DNA of 60,953 nucleotides. Source: Hyphomicrobiales bacterium (GTDB lineage: Bacteria; Pseudomonadota; Alphaproteobacteria; Rhizobiales; Rhizobiaceae). The DNA lies in assembly GCA_900468805.1 (NCBI GenBank), contig UEIF01000045.1:1-60953 (forward strand). The letters are read 5' to 3'. Under the pieces are notes generated by a model, which saw only the letters and a list, made by a program, of their open reading frames with translations, was not told the origin of the DNA and searched no databases. The number at the start of each line of letters is the position of its first letter. The stretch's first letter is position 1. Shown here piece by piece: positions 34,663-45,005 of the stretch. A program made the translations under genes and the position numbers.

Positions 34663-37600
34663 ATGTCCGTGCGGTCGTTCTTCGCCTTTTCCGTCATTGC
34701 CGCATTTGCGATTCTAGCGAGCCCGCCAGTCTTTGCCGCCGACGTCAAGCGCGATATTGTCACCGTCAAGGACGCGGATTATTTCGGCTTCGACCTGCGC
34801 ACCGAGCAGAATCTCTCGCTCGAACAGTGTAAGGTCGCCTGCATCGGCGACAAGAGCTGCAAGGCCTTCACCTACAATCCGAAGGTGAAGTGGTGTTTCC
34901 TCAAAACCGATTTCAAGACGATGAACGCCGCCCCGGGCGCCATCGCCGGCAGGATCGTCGAAACAACGGCCGCCGCTGCCGCGCCGAAAGAGCCGGATAT
35001 TGGCGCTGCCCCTCGCCTGCCCTTTCTCTCCGACGACCTCGTCCAGCAGGCCCGCAATTTCCGCAACGATCTGGCGCTCGCCGACGACCAGCAGGGCCAG
35101 GGCGTCGAGAGCCTGACGGCAAGTGCACGTCTCGATCTGACTGGCGGCAATCTTACTGATGCACTAAAGGCTTTTCACGGCGCGCTGTCGATCACGCCCG
35201 ATGACGGCGATCTCTGGATCGAAACGGCGCGCGCCGCCACCTCGCTTGGCGCCCCTGACAGCGGCATCTTCGGTCAGGCGGTGATCGACGCGCTGAACGG
35301 CTACCAGCTGACGCGCACCACCAATAAGCGCGCCGATGCGCTGGCGGTGCTCGCCAAGGCCCTGGAAAAGAATGCCAATTATCGCGATGCGCTGAATAGC
35401 TACAAGGCAAGCCTTGCGCTCGTCAGCGCCAAGGATGTGCAGGCGGATTACCTGAAGCTCAAGCAGACCCAGGGCTTCCGCATCACCGAACATACTGTCG
35501 ATGCCGACAGCGCCACGCCGCGCGCCTGCGTCACCTTCTCCGAGGCGCTGGTCAAGACGGTCGACTATACCCCCTTCGTGACCCTGAACGGCGCTGCACC
35601 GAAAGCGCTGGAAGCCAAGGACAAGCAGATCTGCGTCGAGGGTCTGACCCACGGCGAGACCTACAAGATCGGTTTGCGCACCGGCCTGCCCTCCTCCGTC
35701 GACGAGGTTCTGGAAGCGCCTGTTACAATCGACGTCTATATCAAGGACCGCAGCCAGATGGTGCGCTTTACCGGCGACAGCTTCGTGCTGCCGTCGTCGG
35801 CGCGCCGCGGCGTGCCGATCGTCTCCGTCAATATGGCCACCGCCAATCTGAAGCTCTACCGCATCGGCGATCGCGGCATCGCGCCGCTTCTGACGAGTTC
35901 GCAGTTTTTAACGCAGCTCGACGGCTACAGCGCCCAGAACATCCAGGACCAGAGTGGCGAACTCGTCTGGCAGGGCTCGATCGAGATCGCCAACGAGCTC
36001 AACAAGGATGTCGTCACCAGCTTCCCGGTCGACGAGGCTCTGCCTGAGCGCAAGCCCGGCATCTATGTACTGGTCGCCACCGCGCCGACCGGACCGGTGC
36101 AGGACTGGGATTCGCAGGCCACCCAATGGTTCCTCGTCTCCGATATCGGCGTCACTACCTATGCCGGCACCGACGGGCTCAACGTCTTTGCCCGGTCGCT
36201 TGCCTCCGCCAAGCCGATGGCCGGCGTCGAACTGCAGCTGCTTGCCAAGAACAATGAAGTGCTCGGCACGGCCACGACCGATCAGAACGGGCGCGCCACC
36301 TTCACGGCCGGTCTGATGCGCGGCACCGCCGCACTCACACCTGCCGTCATTACCGCCAAGAACGGCACGTCCGACTATGTCTTCCTCGACATGACGCGTG
36401 CCGGCTTCGATCTTTCCGATCGCGGTGTCACTGGCCGCGCCGCGCCGGGAGCGATCGACGTGCTGCCCTGGACCGAACGCGGCATCTACCGCGCCGGCGA
36501 AACTGTGCATGCCGCAGTCCTTGCCCGCGACACGGACGGCAAGGCGATCGAGAACCTGCCGCTGACCTTCATCTTCTCACGGCCCGACGGCGTGGAAGAC
36601 CGGCGCATCGTCCGCCAGACGAGCGATCTCGGCGGCTATCAGGTGGACCTGCAGACGCAGGAAAACGCCATGCGCGGCACCTGGACGATGAACGTCTATA
36701 CCGATCCGAAGGGCTCGGCGATTGCCACGAAGACCTTCCTCGTCGACGATTTCGTGCCTGACCGCACCGACATGGAGATCAAGACCGACTCCAAGGAGAT
36801 CGGCACGGATACGGCCGCGACGATCACTATCTCCGGCAAATATCTCTACGGCGCTCCGGCCGCCGGCCTCACCGTCGAAGGCGATGTCGTCGTCAAGCCG
36901 ACGCGCGAAAATGCGGCCTATCCCGGCTACCAGTTCGGGCTTGCAGACGAAGAGGCGAGCGAGGAGTCGCGCCAGCCGATCGACGGGCTACCGGAACTCG
37001 ACGAGAACGGTCAAGCCTCGACCGACCTGACGATCGGCGAACTGCCGGCCACGACCCAGCTGTTGAGAGCCACCGTCTATCTGCGTATGCAGGAGCCGGG
37101 TGGCCGCGCCATCGAGCGCTCGCTGGAGATTCCGGTCAAGACCGACGCGACCGCGATCGGCATCAAGCCGGAATTCGATGGCGACCTGCCCGAAAATGCG
37201 CTGGCGAACTTCACGGTGATCGGCCTAGATACTCAGGGCCAGAAGCAGGAGATGAAGGGCCTGCGCTGGAAATTCTACAAGCTGCGCCGCGACTATCAGT
37301 GGTATCGCGAAGGCACTGCCTGGAAATATGAGCCCACCTACACGCCCGAAGAAGTTGGCTCCGGCTCGGTGGATGCGACGGCCGAAAATGGCGGCAAGAT
37401 ACAGACGCCGGTCAACTGGGGCCGCTACCGGCTCGAGGTAGAAAGTGCTGATGCCGACGGCCCGACCTCCAGCGTCGAGTTCGATGCCGGCTGGTTCGTG
37501 GCCTCGACCTCGACGGAAACGCCCGACGGCCTCGAAATCGCGCTCGACAAGGATAGCTATCATGTCGGCGAGACGGCGAAACTGAAGGTCACGTCGCGCT

Positions 37601-40146
37601 ATGGCGGCGAGTTGATGATCACGGCCGGCACGGAAAACCTGGTTGCCGTGCAGAACGCAACGATGGGTCAAACCGGCGGCGAGGTCGACATTCCCGTCAC
37701 GGCAGACTGGGGTGCGGGCGCCTATGTGACCGCGACGCTCTTCCGGCCGGGCGATTCGCTCGACACCCATATGCCGGCGCGCTCGATCGGCATCAAATGG
37801 CTGAAGGTCGATCCGGCTGAGCGCGCGCTGCAGGTCAAGATCGATACTCCGGAGAAGATGCTGCCGCGCGGGCCGCTGGATATCGGCCTGCAGGTTTCAG
37901 GCGCCGGTGCGAATGAGGAGGCCTATATCACCGTTGCCGCCGTCGATGTCGGCATTCTGAACCTCACCCGCTACGAGCCGCCGAACCCGGAGGATTGGTA
38001 TTTTGGCCAGCGCCAGCTCGGCCTTGAAATCCGGGATCTCTATGGAAGGCTGATCGACGGTTCGCTCGGTGCAACCGGCAAGCTGCGCACCGGCGGCGAT
38101 GGCGGCGCGGTTGCGCTGCAGGCAAGCCCGCCGACGCAGAAGCTCGTCTCCTTTTTCTCCGGCCCGGTAAAGCTCGATGCCGAAGGCAAGGCAAAAGTCA
38201 GCTTCGACATTCCGCAATTCAACGGTACGGCCCGCGTGATGGCGCTCGCCTGGACGAAAACCGGCGTTGGCCACGGCGCCAAGGACGTCATCATCCGCGA
38301 TCCGGTCGTCGTCACCGCAAGCCTGCCGAAATTCCTCGCTCCGGGGGACAAGGCCAATCTGCGTCTCGACATCGCCAATACCGATGCGCCGGCCGGCGAC
38401 TACAAGCTGACGCTGACCGGCAACAGCGCCCTCAGCATCGACGGGCCTGCCGAACAGGCTCTCAGGCTCGAAGCCGGCGCCAAGTCCGACCTGACGCTGA
38501 CGCTCGTCGGCGGCGAACCGGGCCACGGCAGTGTGGCAATCAACCTGTCGAATGATCAGGGCCTGTCGCTCGACCAGGTGGTCGACGTGCCGGTGCGGCC
38601 GTCCTCCTTGCCGGTCACCGAACGGCGTGTCATTGCGCTCGCGCCCGGCAAGAGCCTGACGATCGATAAGAACCTGCTTGCCGACAGCGTGCTTCCGGGC
38701 GCTTCGATCGCCGTCAACGTCACGCGCTCGGCCGCCTTCGACATTCCGGCCCTCCTGATGACGCTCGACCGCTACCCCTTCGGTTGCGCCGAACAGACGA
38801 CGAGCCGGGCCATGCCGCTGCTCTATCTGGCCGAGGTCGCCAAGCAGGCCGGCATGGATGAGACGGATGACGACATCCACAAGCGCGTGCAGGATGCGAT
38901 CTACCGGGTGCTCTCCTACCAGGCCTATGCCGGAAGCTTCGGTCTGTGGGGTCCGGATTCCGGCGATCTCTGGCTCGATTCCTACGTCACGGACTTCCTG
39001 ACGCGGGCGCGCGAGCAGAAATACGACGTGCCGGACCGCGCCCTGGTGCAGGCGTTGGAGAACCTGCAGAACTCGCTCTCCTACACGACGGATGTGAAGG
39101 GCAAGGGCGATGAGATCGCCTACGCCCTCTACGTGCTGGCGCGCAATAAGAAGGCCGCCGTCAGCGACCTGCGCTACTATGCAGACACAATGATCAACGA
39201 CTTCCCGACGCCGCTAGCCAAGGCCCATATCGCCGCAGCACTTGCGCTCTATGGGGATGCCACCCGCTCGAAGAACATTTTCGTCGATGCGCTGCAGATG
39301 TCGAAACAGTCGATGGTGACCCGCGTGAATTTCTCGCGCACCGATTATGGCTCGGTGCTGCGCGATGGTGCGGCAATCCTGGCGCTTGCCGCCGAAAGCC
39401 GGCCGGTTCCCCCCGTCATTCCAGACCTCGCCAAGGCGGTCGCGCGGGAATGGGATCGCAGCAAATATACAAGCACCCAGGAACAGGCCTGGATGCTTCT
39501 GGCGGCGCGTGCCCTGCAGAACGGCGACGACGATCTGAAGGTCAACGTCAACGGGGCTGAACGGACTGGCGCGTATATGGCGAAGATGACCGGTGACGCG
39601 CTGATCGACCATCCGCTCACACTGACGAGCGCGACGAGCGACACGGTCTCGGCCGTCGTCACCACGGTCGCCGCCCCTGTCAAGCCGCTGCCGGCCGGCG
39701 GCAACGGCTTCACCATCGAGCGCACCTATTACACGCTCGATGGCGAGGAGGCGAATGTCAGCGATGCGCAGCAGAACGAGCGTTATGTCGTCGTCCTCCA
39801 TGTGACTGAGCAGAATGACTGGGCTTCGCGCATCGTCATCACCGATCTTCTGCCGGCCGGCTTCGAGATCGACAATCCAAGCCTTGTGGACAGCGCCCAG
39901 ATGACGAATTTCGATTGGGTCGGCGAGATGTCGCCTGCCCATACGGAATTCCGCTATGACCGCTTCGTCGCCGCCTTCAACCGCGACGAAAATTCGGCGC
40001 GTGACTTTAACGTTGCCTATGTGGTGCGCGCCGTCACCCCCGGTGCCTATGATCACCCGGCGGCTACCGTCGAGGACATGTATCGCCCCGACCTGTCCGC
40101 CCGCACGGCGACCGGCAAGATGGAGGTCGTTGCGGCTCAACAATGA
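34663..40146 (+). CDS. Bacterial alpha-2-macroglobulin with PAN/Apple domain
   Basis: Very large periplasmic protein of 1827 residues. An N-terminal signal peptide (SFFAFSVIAAFAILASPPVFAAD) is followed by a Cys-rich PAN/Apple-like domain at about residues 30-100, then repeated MG-type beta domains. The thioester motif is CAEQ, with Cys at residue 1375, in YPFGCAEQTTSR. Bacterial A2Ms trap proteases in the periplasm and protect the cell wall. ATG 34663 follows a strong GGGGGGA site. The stop overlaps the pbpC ATG by 4 bases, the classical A2M-PBP1C pairing. Family: YfhM-like, type with intact thioester. Confidence 0.92.
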   Translation: MSVRSFFAFSVIAAFAILASPPVFAADVKRDIVTVKDADYFGFDLRTEQNLSLEQCKVACIGDKSCKAFTYNPKVKWCFLKTDFKTMNAAPGAIAGRIVETTAAAAAPKEPDIGAAPRLPFLSDDLVQQARNFRNDLALADDQQGQGVESLTASARLDLTGGNLTDALKAFHGALSITPDDGDLWIETARAATSLGAPDSGIFGQAVIDALNGYQLTRTTNKRADALAVLAKALEKNANYRDALNSYKASLALVSAKDVQADYLKLKQTQGFRITEHTVDADSATPRACVTFSEALVKTVDYTPFVTLNGAAPKALEAKDKQICVEGLTHGETYKIGLRTGLPSSVDEVLEAPVTIDVYIKDRSQMVRFTGDSFVLPSSARRGVPIVSVNMATANLKLYRIGDRGIAPLLTSSQFLTQLDGYSAQNIQDQSGELVWQGSIEIANELNKDVVTSFPVDEALPERKPGIYVLVATAPTGPVQDWDSQATQWFLVSDIGVTTYAGTDGLNVFARSLASAKPMAGVELQLLAKNNEVLGTATTDQNGRATFTAGLMRGTAALTPAVITAKNGTSDYVFLDMTRAGFDLSDRGVTGRAAPGAIDVLPWTERGIYRAGETVHAAVLARDTDGKAIENLPLTFIFSRPDGVEDRRIVRQTSDLGGYQVDLQTQENAMRGTWTMNVYTDPKGSAIATKTFLVDDFVPDRTDMEIKTDSKEIGTDTAATITISGKYLYGAPAAGLTVEGDVVVKPTRENAAYPGYQFGLADEEASEESRQPIDGLPELDENGQASTDLTIGELPATTQLLRATVYLRMQEPGGRAIERSLEIPVKTDATAIGIKPEFDGDLPENALANFTVIGLDTQGQKQEMKGLRWKFYKLRRDYQWYREGTAWKYEPTYTPEEVGSGSVDATAENGGKIQTPVNWGRYRLEVESADADGPTSSVEFDAGWFVASTSTETPDGLEIALDKDSYHVGETAKLKVTSRYGGELMITAGTENLVAVQNATMGQTGGEVDIPVTADWGAGAYVTATLFRPGDSLDTHMPARSIGIKWLKVDPAERALQVKIDTPEKMLPRGPLDIGLQVSGAGANEEAYITVAAVDVGILNLTRYEPPNPEDWYFGQRQLGLEIRDLYGRLIDGSLGATGKLRTGGDGGAVALQASPPTQKLVSFFSGPVKLDAEGKAKVSFDIPQFNGTARVMALAWTKTGVGHGAKDVIIRDPVVVTASLPKFLAPGDKANLRLDIANTDAPAGDYKLTLTGNSALSIDGPAEQALRLEAGAKSDLTLTLVGGEPGHGSVAINLSNDQGLSLDQVVDVPVRPSSLPVTERRVIALAPGKSLTIDKNLLADSVLPGASIAVNVTRSAAFDIPALLMTLDRYPFGCAEQTTSRAMPLLYLAEVAKQAGMDETDDDIHKRVQDAIYRVLSYQAYAGSFGLWGPDSGDLWLDSYVTDFLTRAREQKYDVPDRALVQALENLQNSLSYTTDVKGKGDEIAYALYVLARNKKAAVSDLRYYADTMINDFPTPLAKAHIAAALALYGDATRSKNIFVDALQMSKQSMVTRVNFSRTDYGSVLRDGAAILALAAESRPVPPVIPDLAKAVAREWDRSKYTSTQEQAWMLLAARALQNGDDDLKVNVNGAERTGAYMAKMTGDALIDHPLTLTSATSDTVSAVVTTVAAPVKPLPAGGNGFTIERTYYTLDGEEANVSDAQQNERYVVVLHVTEQNDWASRIVITDLLPAGFEIDNPSLVDSAQMTNFDWVGEMSPAHTEFRYDRFVAAFNRDENSARDFNVAYVVRAVTPGAYDHPAATVEDMYRPDLSARTATGKMEVVAAQQ

Positions 40147-42224
40147 GGCGGTGGCAGAAGTTTGCGATCGGTACTGCGGCCGGCATTATCATTGCCGGCG
40201 CCGGCCTTTTTGCGCTCGATGTTGCAGACCGCGCCTTTCCGCCGCCGCTTGAACGGGCCGAAGCCGTCTCGCCCGAAGTGCTCGATGCGGACGGGCAATT
40301 GTTGCGTGCCTTTGCAACGCCAGAGGGGCGCTGGCGGCTGAAGACCGGCGTTGTCGACGTCGATCCGCAATTCATCCGCATGTTGGTCGCCTATGAGGAT
40401 CAGCGTTTCTACGAGCATTCCGGAATCGATGTCTGGGCGCTCGGGCGCGCCGCCCTGCAATTCGTCAGCAACGGCCGCATCGTATCCGGCGCCTCGACGC
40501 TCTCCATGCAGGTGGCAAGGCTGGTCGAGCCGCGTGAAAGCCGGTCGTTTTCGGCAAAACTCCTGCAGATCATGCGCGCGGTGCAGATCGAGCGGCGGCT
40601 ATCGAAGGGTGAGATCCTCGATCTCTATCTCACCCATGCGCCCTATGGCGGCAACCTGGAAGGCGTGCGCGCCGCAAGCCTTGCCTATTTCGACAAGGAG
40701 CCGAAAAGGCTGACGGTGGCTGAGGCCGCCCTTCTGGTTGCCCTGCCGCAACTGCCCGAAAAGCGTCGGCCGGACCGCAACCCGAAGGCGGCGGAAGCGG
40801 CGCGCAAACGTGTACTCGAGCGTATCGCCGTGGCCGAGGTGGTGGGCGACGGCGAGGCCGAGCGCGCTGAGGGTGTCGCCATTCCCGCCCGCCGGCTGCA
40901 GCTTCCAGCCCTTGCCGCCCATGTCGCGGAAGCCGCATTGCGCAAGGATCCGGAAGCGATCCAGCACCAGACGACGCTGAACAAGCAGGTCCAGACGGGT
41001 CTCGAATCTGTCGCGCGTGCCGCGACGATGAAGCTCGGACCAAAGCTGTCGCTCGCCATGGTGATGGCGGACGCCGAGACCGGCGACATCGTCGGCGAGG
41101 TGGGATCAGCCGATTATTTCGATGCCAGTCGCTCCGGCTGGATCGACATGACGCGTATCAACCGATCGCCCGGCTCTACACTCAAACCCTTCATCTATGG
41201 CCTTGCCTTCGAGCAGGGACTGGTCAGCCAGGAGACCATCATCGAGGACCGGCCGGCCGATTTCTTCGGCTACCGGCCGCGCAATTTCGACATGAGCTAC
41301 CAGGGCGACGTGACCGTGCGCGAGGCCCTCCAGCTCTCCCTCAACGTGCCGGCCGTCAAGCTGCTCGATGCGGTCGGCCCGTCTCGCCTTTTGGTGCGCT
41401 TTCGCCGCGCCGAAGTGCGCCCGACCTTGCCGGTGAACGAGACGCCGGGGCTGGCAATCGGCCTTGGTGGCGTCGGCATCACGCTGAAGGATCTCGTGCA
41501 GCTCTATACAGCGCTTGCCAATCGCGGCCAGCCGGTCAGGATCGGCGACGGTGTGACGGGCGCGCCCGGCAAGATCGACGGCGAGCCCTTGCTGGAGCCG
41601 GTCGCGGTCTGGAATGTCGCAGATATTCTCTCGGGCGTCGTTCCGCCGGCCGGTGCGCCGCAGCGCGGCATCGCCTACAAGACCGGTACGAGCTACGGCT
41701 ATCGCGATGCCTGGTCGGTCGGTTATGACGGACGTTACGTGCTTGGTGTGTGGGTCGGACGGCCTGACAATAGCGCCGTACCCGGTTTGACGGGGTATGG
41801 CACGGCCGCACCCATTCTTTTCGAGGCCTTGGCAAAATCCGGCATCGCCACGACACCGCTGCCGCGTGCGCCTTCCGGGGCGGTGCGCATCGCCCAGACC
41901 GACCTGCCGATCAGCCAGCGGCGTTTTGCGGTTAGTGCCAACGGGCTGCTCGCAACTTCCGGCCGCGAGGCAGCACCCCAGATCGTCTATCCGCCGGAAG
42001 GTGCCCATGTCGATCTCGGCGCCAGGCAGGGCGATCTCTCGCCGCTGATGCTCAAGCTGCAGGGCGGCAGGGCGCCCTTTCGCTGGCTTGCCAACGGTAA
42101 GCCACTGCCCGATCTTTCCCGCCGGCGTACGCAAAGCTGGATGCCTGACGGCGGCGGTTATTCCAAGCTGACGGTAATCGATTCGATGGGCCGGGCGGCC
42201 AGCGTCGGCGTCTTCGTCGACTGA
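40143..42224 (+). CDS. pbpC: Penicillin-binding protein 1C
   Basis: Bifunctional class A PBP of 693 residues. There is a membrane anchor at about residues 8-26, a GT51 glycosyltransferase domain with Glu85 in EDQRFYEHSG, a transpeptidase domain with Ser345 in SPGSTLKP and KTGTS with Lys513, and a C-terminal PBP1C-specific domain from about residue 600. It polymerises and cross-links peptidoglycan. It is translationally coupled to the macroglobulin gene, consistent with joint wall repair and protease defence. Confidence 0.94.
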   Translation: MRRWQKFAIGTAAGIIIAGAGLFALDVADRAFPPPLERAEAVSPEVLDADGQLLRAFATPEGRWRLKTGVVDVDPQFIRMLVAYEDQRFYEHSGIDVWALGRAALQFVSNGRIVSGASTLSMQVARLVEPRESRSFSAKLLQIMRAVQIERRLSKGEILDLYLTHAPYGGNLEGVRAASLAYFDKEPKRLTVAEAALLVALPQLPEKRRPDRNPKAAEAARKRVLERIAVAEVVGDGEAERAEGVAIPARRLQLPALAAHVAEAALRKDPEAIQHQTTLNKQVQTGLESVARAATMKLGPKLSLAMVMADAETGDIVGEVGSADYFDASRSGWIDMTRINRSPGSTLKPFIYGLAFEQGLVSQETIIEDRPADFFGYRPRNFDMSYQGDVTVREALQLSLNVPAVKLLDAVGPSRLLVRFRRAEVRPTLPVNETPGLAIGLGGVGITLKDLVQLYTALANRGQPVRIGDGVTGAPGKIDGEPLLEPVAVWNVADILSGVVPPAGAPQRGIAYKTGTSYGYRDAWSVGYDGRYVLGVWVGRPDNSAVPGLTGYGTAAPILFEALAKSGIATTPLPRAPSGAVRIAQTDLPISQRRFAVSANGLLATSGREAAPQIVYPPEGAHVDLGARQGDLSPLMLKLQGGRAPFRWLANGKPLPDLSRRRTQSWMPDGGGYSKLTVIDSMGRAASVGVFVD

Positions 42225-42283
42225 CGGGAACAAAAGCGTGTCGCAACCGTTTGAAGGTTTCCCTCCACACGGCAAAAGACCCG

Positions 42284-44896
42284 ATGACATTACCCTCCGC
42301 GACCTACCGGGTCCAGTTCCGCAACGGCATGACGTTCGATCGCGCCCGCGGGCTTGTGCCCTATCTGCAATTGCTCGGCATCAGCCACCTCTATGCCTCA
42401 CCGATCTTCACGGCCACCAAGGGATCGACGCATGGTTACGACGTGACCGACGCCAACGAGATCGATCCGGAACTTGGCGGAAGGGCGGGCCTCGATCGCC
42501 TGACGGATGCACTGTCAGAAGCAGGCATGGGCCTGATCCTCGACATCGTCCCGAACCACATGGCCGCTTCACTGGAGAATGGCTGGTGGCGGAGCGTCCT
42601 GGAATTCGGCAAGCACAGCCCTTTTAAAGACTATTTCGATATCGACTGGAGCGAGCGGCTGACCTTGCCGCAGCTCGGCAAAAGCTTCGATGAGAGCCTT
42701 GCTGCCGGCGAATTGACGATTGCCATCGACGAGGCGCATGGCAATCTTGCGCTCAAATATTACGACACTCTCTTCCCGCTCAGCGCGGAAAGCTATCACC
42801 TGATCTCGGCAGAACTGGATGATCCACTTCTCGCCGGCATGGCCGAACTGGCAAGCTCCGTCGGTGGTGATGACCTGCATCGCAGCTTGCGCGACATGAT
42901 CTTTGAGGCCGGCGACCTCAAAAGCCTGAGCGCAAAGCTTGCAGAGCTTTCAAAAGACCATGCCCTTATGAGGCGGCTGCATGCGGCGCAGCACTGGCAG
43001 CTTCACCGCTGGCAGGAGGCTTCAAAACATCTGAGCTATCGGCGGTTTTTCGAAGTGACCGGGCTGGTCGGCCTGCGGGTCGAGGATATCAGGGTCTTCG
43101 AGGAGAGCCACCGTCTGGTTCTCGATCTCGTGCGTCAAGGCCAGGTTCAGGGTCTGCGCATCGACCATATCGATGGGCTGGCCGAACCGGGGGCCTATCT
43201 CGATCGCCTGCGCGCAGCGGTCGGCGCAGATACCTATATCGTCATTGAGAAAATCCTCGGTCCCGGTGAGGACCTGCCGGCCGATTGGCCGGTGCAGGGA
43301 ACGACCGGCTACGAGTTCATTGCCGCCCTGAGCGGGCTTTTCGTGGAGGGCAACGGTTTACAGACGCTCGATGAAGCCTATCGCCGGCTGGCAGATGGCA
43401 ATGGCGATTTCGAAGCCGGGCGGCGAACGGCCAAGCGGCTGATGGTCGAGCAGAATTTCGCCGGCGAGACGGCCCGCCTCGCACGCATTGCAGCCGGCCT
43501 CTTTCCCGAACTGTCGAAGGAGGAAATCACCGATGCTATCCGCGAGCTTCTGGTCGCCTTTTCCGTCTACCGCACGTATGGCGCCGATGGCCTGCTCGAT
43601 GCACGGGATACGGGTCTGCTGAAAAAAGCCGAGATGGCGGCGGCCGGACATCTGGACTATCCGGAGGCGCTGCAAAGCATTGCAGCCATCCTTGAGGGTA
43701 GGAACGACAACGAGGCGGCCCGCGAATTCCGTATCCGTTTCCAGCAGCTCTCCGGCCCCGTCATGGCAAAAGCAATGGAAGATACGCTCTTCTACCGCTA
43801 CAACCGGCTATTGGCGGTCAACGAGGTTGGCGGCGAGCCGGATCACATGCCCGGCGGCATCGAAGCGTTTCACCTGATGATGCAGGACCGTGCGCGATCC
43901 CAGCCTGCAGGTCTTTCGGCGACATCGACGCATGACACCAAACGCGGCGAGGATACACGCAGCCGGCTTTATGCTGTGAGTGAAGGCGCCGGCGTCTTTG
44001 TCAACGCCGTCGAACATTGGCGCAGAATGAACGAAAGCCACCGCATCGAGCTTCCGGATGGGATAGCACCCGAGCCCAATCTGGAATGGATGCTCTATCA
44101 GGCGCTTGCCGGCGCCTGGCCTGAAGATTTCGACCGCCGCCATGGGGATGCGCTACACCAGCGTTTCACCGCGTACGCGGAAAAGGCCATTCGGGAAGCG
44201 AAACTGCGAACCGACTGGACGGCGCCGAACACTGGTTATGAAGAGGCGGTGCGCACCTATGCGGCAGCGCTCCTCTCGCCCGACAACGACGCCTTCAGCG
44301 AGGATTTCGCTCGCGTCCTCCAGCCCTTCATTGAGGCCGGCTATGTCAATAGCCTGTCGCAGACGCTGATCAAGCTGACGGCGCCGGGCATTCCCGACAT
44401 CTATCAGGGGTCGGAAGGCTTCGACTTCAGTTTCGTCGATCCCGATAACAGACGCCTGCCGGATTTCGAAATACTGAGCGGCTGGCTTGCCGAAGGCGGT
44501 GCGCTCGCACGGCTGCAGGCGGCGGCGTTAAAGCAGCGCATCATCCAGATCGGCCTCGGGCTCAGGCTGGAGCACCGCGGACTTTTCGCCAAGGGTGACT
44601 ATCTGCCGCTTTCCGTCACCGGTAGCAGGCGTGACCATGTCGTTGCCTTCGCCCGTCTGCATGATGATGGTAATTTCGCCATCACCGTCGTCCCAAGGCT
44701 GATGTTCGGCTGGCTCGACCCCGGCGTGCTTTTTGCCGGACCGGAATTCTGGGAGGATACAGCAATATCAGCGCCATCGCCGCTGCACGGTAACAAGGCC
44801 GATCTCCTGACCGGCAAGGTGCTGGAGCCAGGAAGCAAGATCTCGCTAGCCGCCCTACTCGGCGACCAGCCGGTGGCTCTGATCGTGCCGGCCTGA
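42284..44896 (+). CDS. treY: Malto-oligosyltrehalose synthase
   Basis: GH13-type enzyme of 870 residues. The N-terminus SATYRVQFRNGMTFD and the blocks YASPIFTATKGSTHGYDV, LDIVPNHMA, LRIDHIDGL and STHDTKRGED are diagnostic of TreY. It isomerises the reducing-end linkage of malto-oligosaccharides to trehalose; TreZ then releases trehalose. No treZ or glgX lies in this window, although in many rhizobia these are neighbours. ATG 42284 matches family starts; the open frame extends to a TTG at 42251. Confidence 0.93.
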   Translation: MTLPSATYRVQFRNGMTFDRARGLVPYLQLLGISHLYASPIFTATKGSTHGYDVTDANEIDPELGGRAGLDRLTDALSEAGMGLILDIVPNHMAASLENGWWRSVLEFGKHSPFKDYFDIDWSERLTLPQLGKSFDESLAAGELTIAIDEAHGNLALKYYDTLFPLSAESYHLISAELDDPLLAGMAELASSVGGDDLHRSLRDMIFEAGDLKSLSAKLAELSKDHALMRRLHAAQHWQLHRWQEASKHLSYRRFFEVTGLVGLRVEDIRVFEESHRLVLDLVRQGQVQGLRIDHIDGLAEPGAYLDRLRAAVGADTYIVIEKILGPGEDLPADWPVQGTTGYEFIAALSGLFVEGNGLQTLDEAYRRLADGNGDFEAGRRTAKRLMVEQNFAGETARLARIAAGLFPELSKEEITDAIRELLVAFSVYRTYGADGLLDARDTGLLKKAEMAAAGHLDYPEALQSIAAILEGRNDNEAAREFRIRFQQLSGPVMAKAMEDTLFYRYNRLLAVNEVGGEPDHMPGGIEAFHLMMQDRARSQPAGLSATSTHDTKRGEDTRSRLYAVSEGAGVFVNAVEHWRRMNESHRIELPDGIAPEPNLEWMLYQALAGAWPEDFDRRHGDALHQRFTAYAEKAIREAKLRTDWTAPNTGYEEAVRTYAAALLSPDNDAFSEDFARVLQPFIEAGYVNSLSQTLIKLTAPGIPDIYQGSEGFDFSFVDPDNRRLPDFEILSGWLAEGGALARLQAAALKQRIIQIGLGLRLEHRGLFAKGDYLPLSVTGSRRDHVVAFARLHDDGNFAITVVPRLMFGWLDPGVLFAGPEFWEDTAISAPSPLHGNKADLLTGKVLEPGSKISLAALLGDQPVALIVPA

Positions 44897-44935
44897 CGAT
44901 AATCTCGAAAATATCTGCGCCAGTGAAAAAACCTG

Positions 44936-44966
44936 TTGACCTTCCAGTTGCTGGAAGGTCCATAAC
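44936..44966 (+). promoter_or_regulatory. HmrR/CueR-type copper promoter and operator
   Basis: The -35 TTGACC (44936-44941) and -10 CATAAC (44961-44966) are separated by 19 bases, the long spacer of MerR-family promoters. Between them lies a perfect dyad, ACCTTCCAG and CTGGAAGGT with a 3-base centre (44939-44959). It precedes actP and should be activated by the HmrR regulator encoded downstream when copper is present. Confidence 0.85.
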
Positions 44967-45005
44967 GCTGTCTGGATGCCAGAAAGGCATGAAAGGCGCA
45001 GCTTT

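Noticed and set aside
37897..38880. A 327-codon minus-strand frame inside the macroglobulin gene
   Set aside because: It lies inside a conserved domain of the plus-strand protein and shows no recognisable motif.
41106..42290. A 394-codon minus-strand frame opposite pbpC
   Set aside because: The PbpC transpeptidase motifs are on the plus strand; the opposite frame is a GC-rich shadow.
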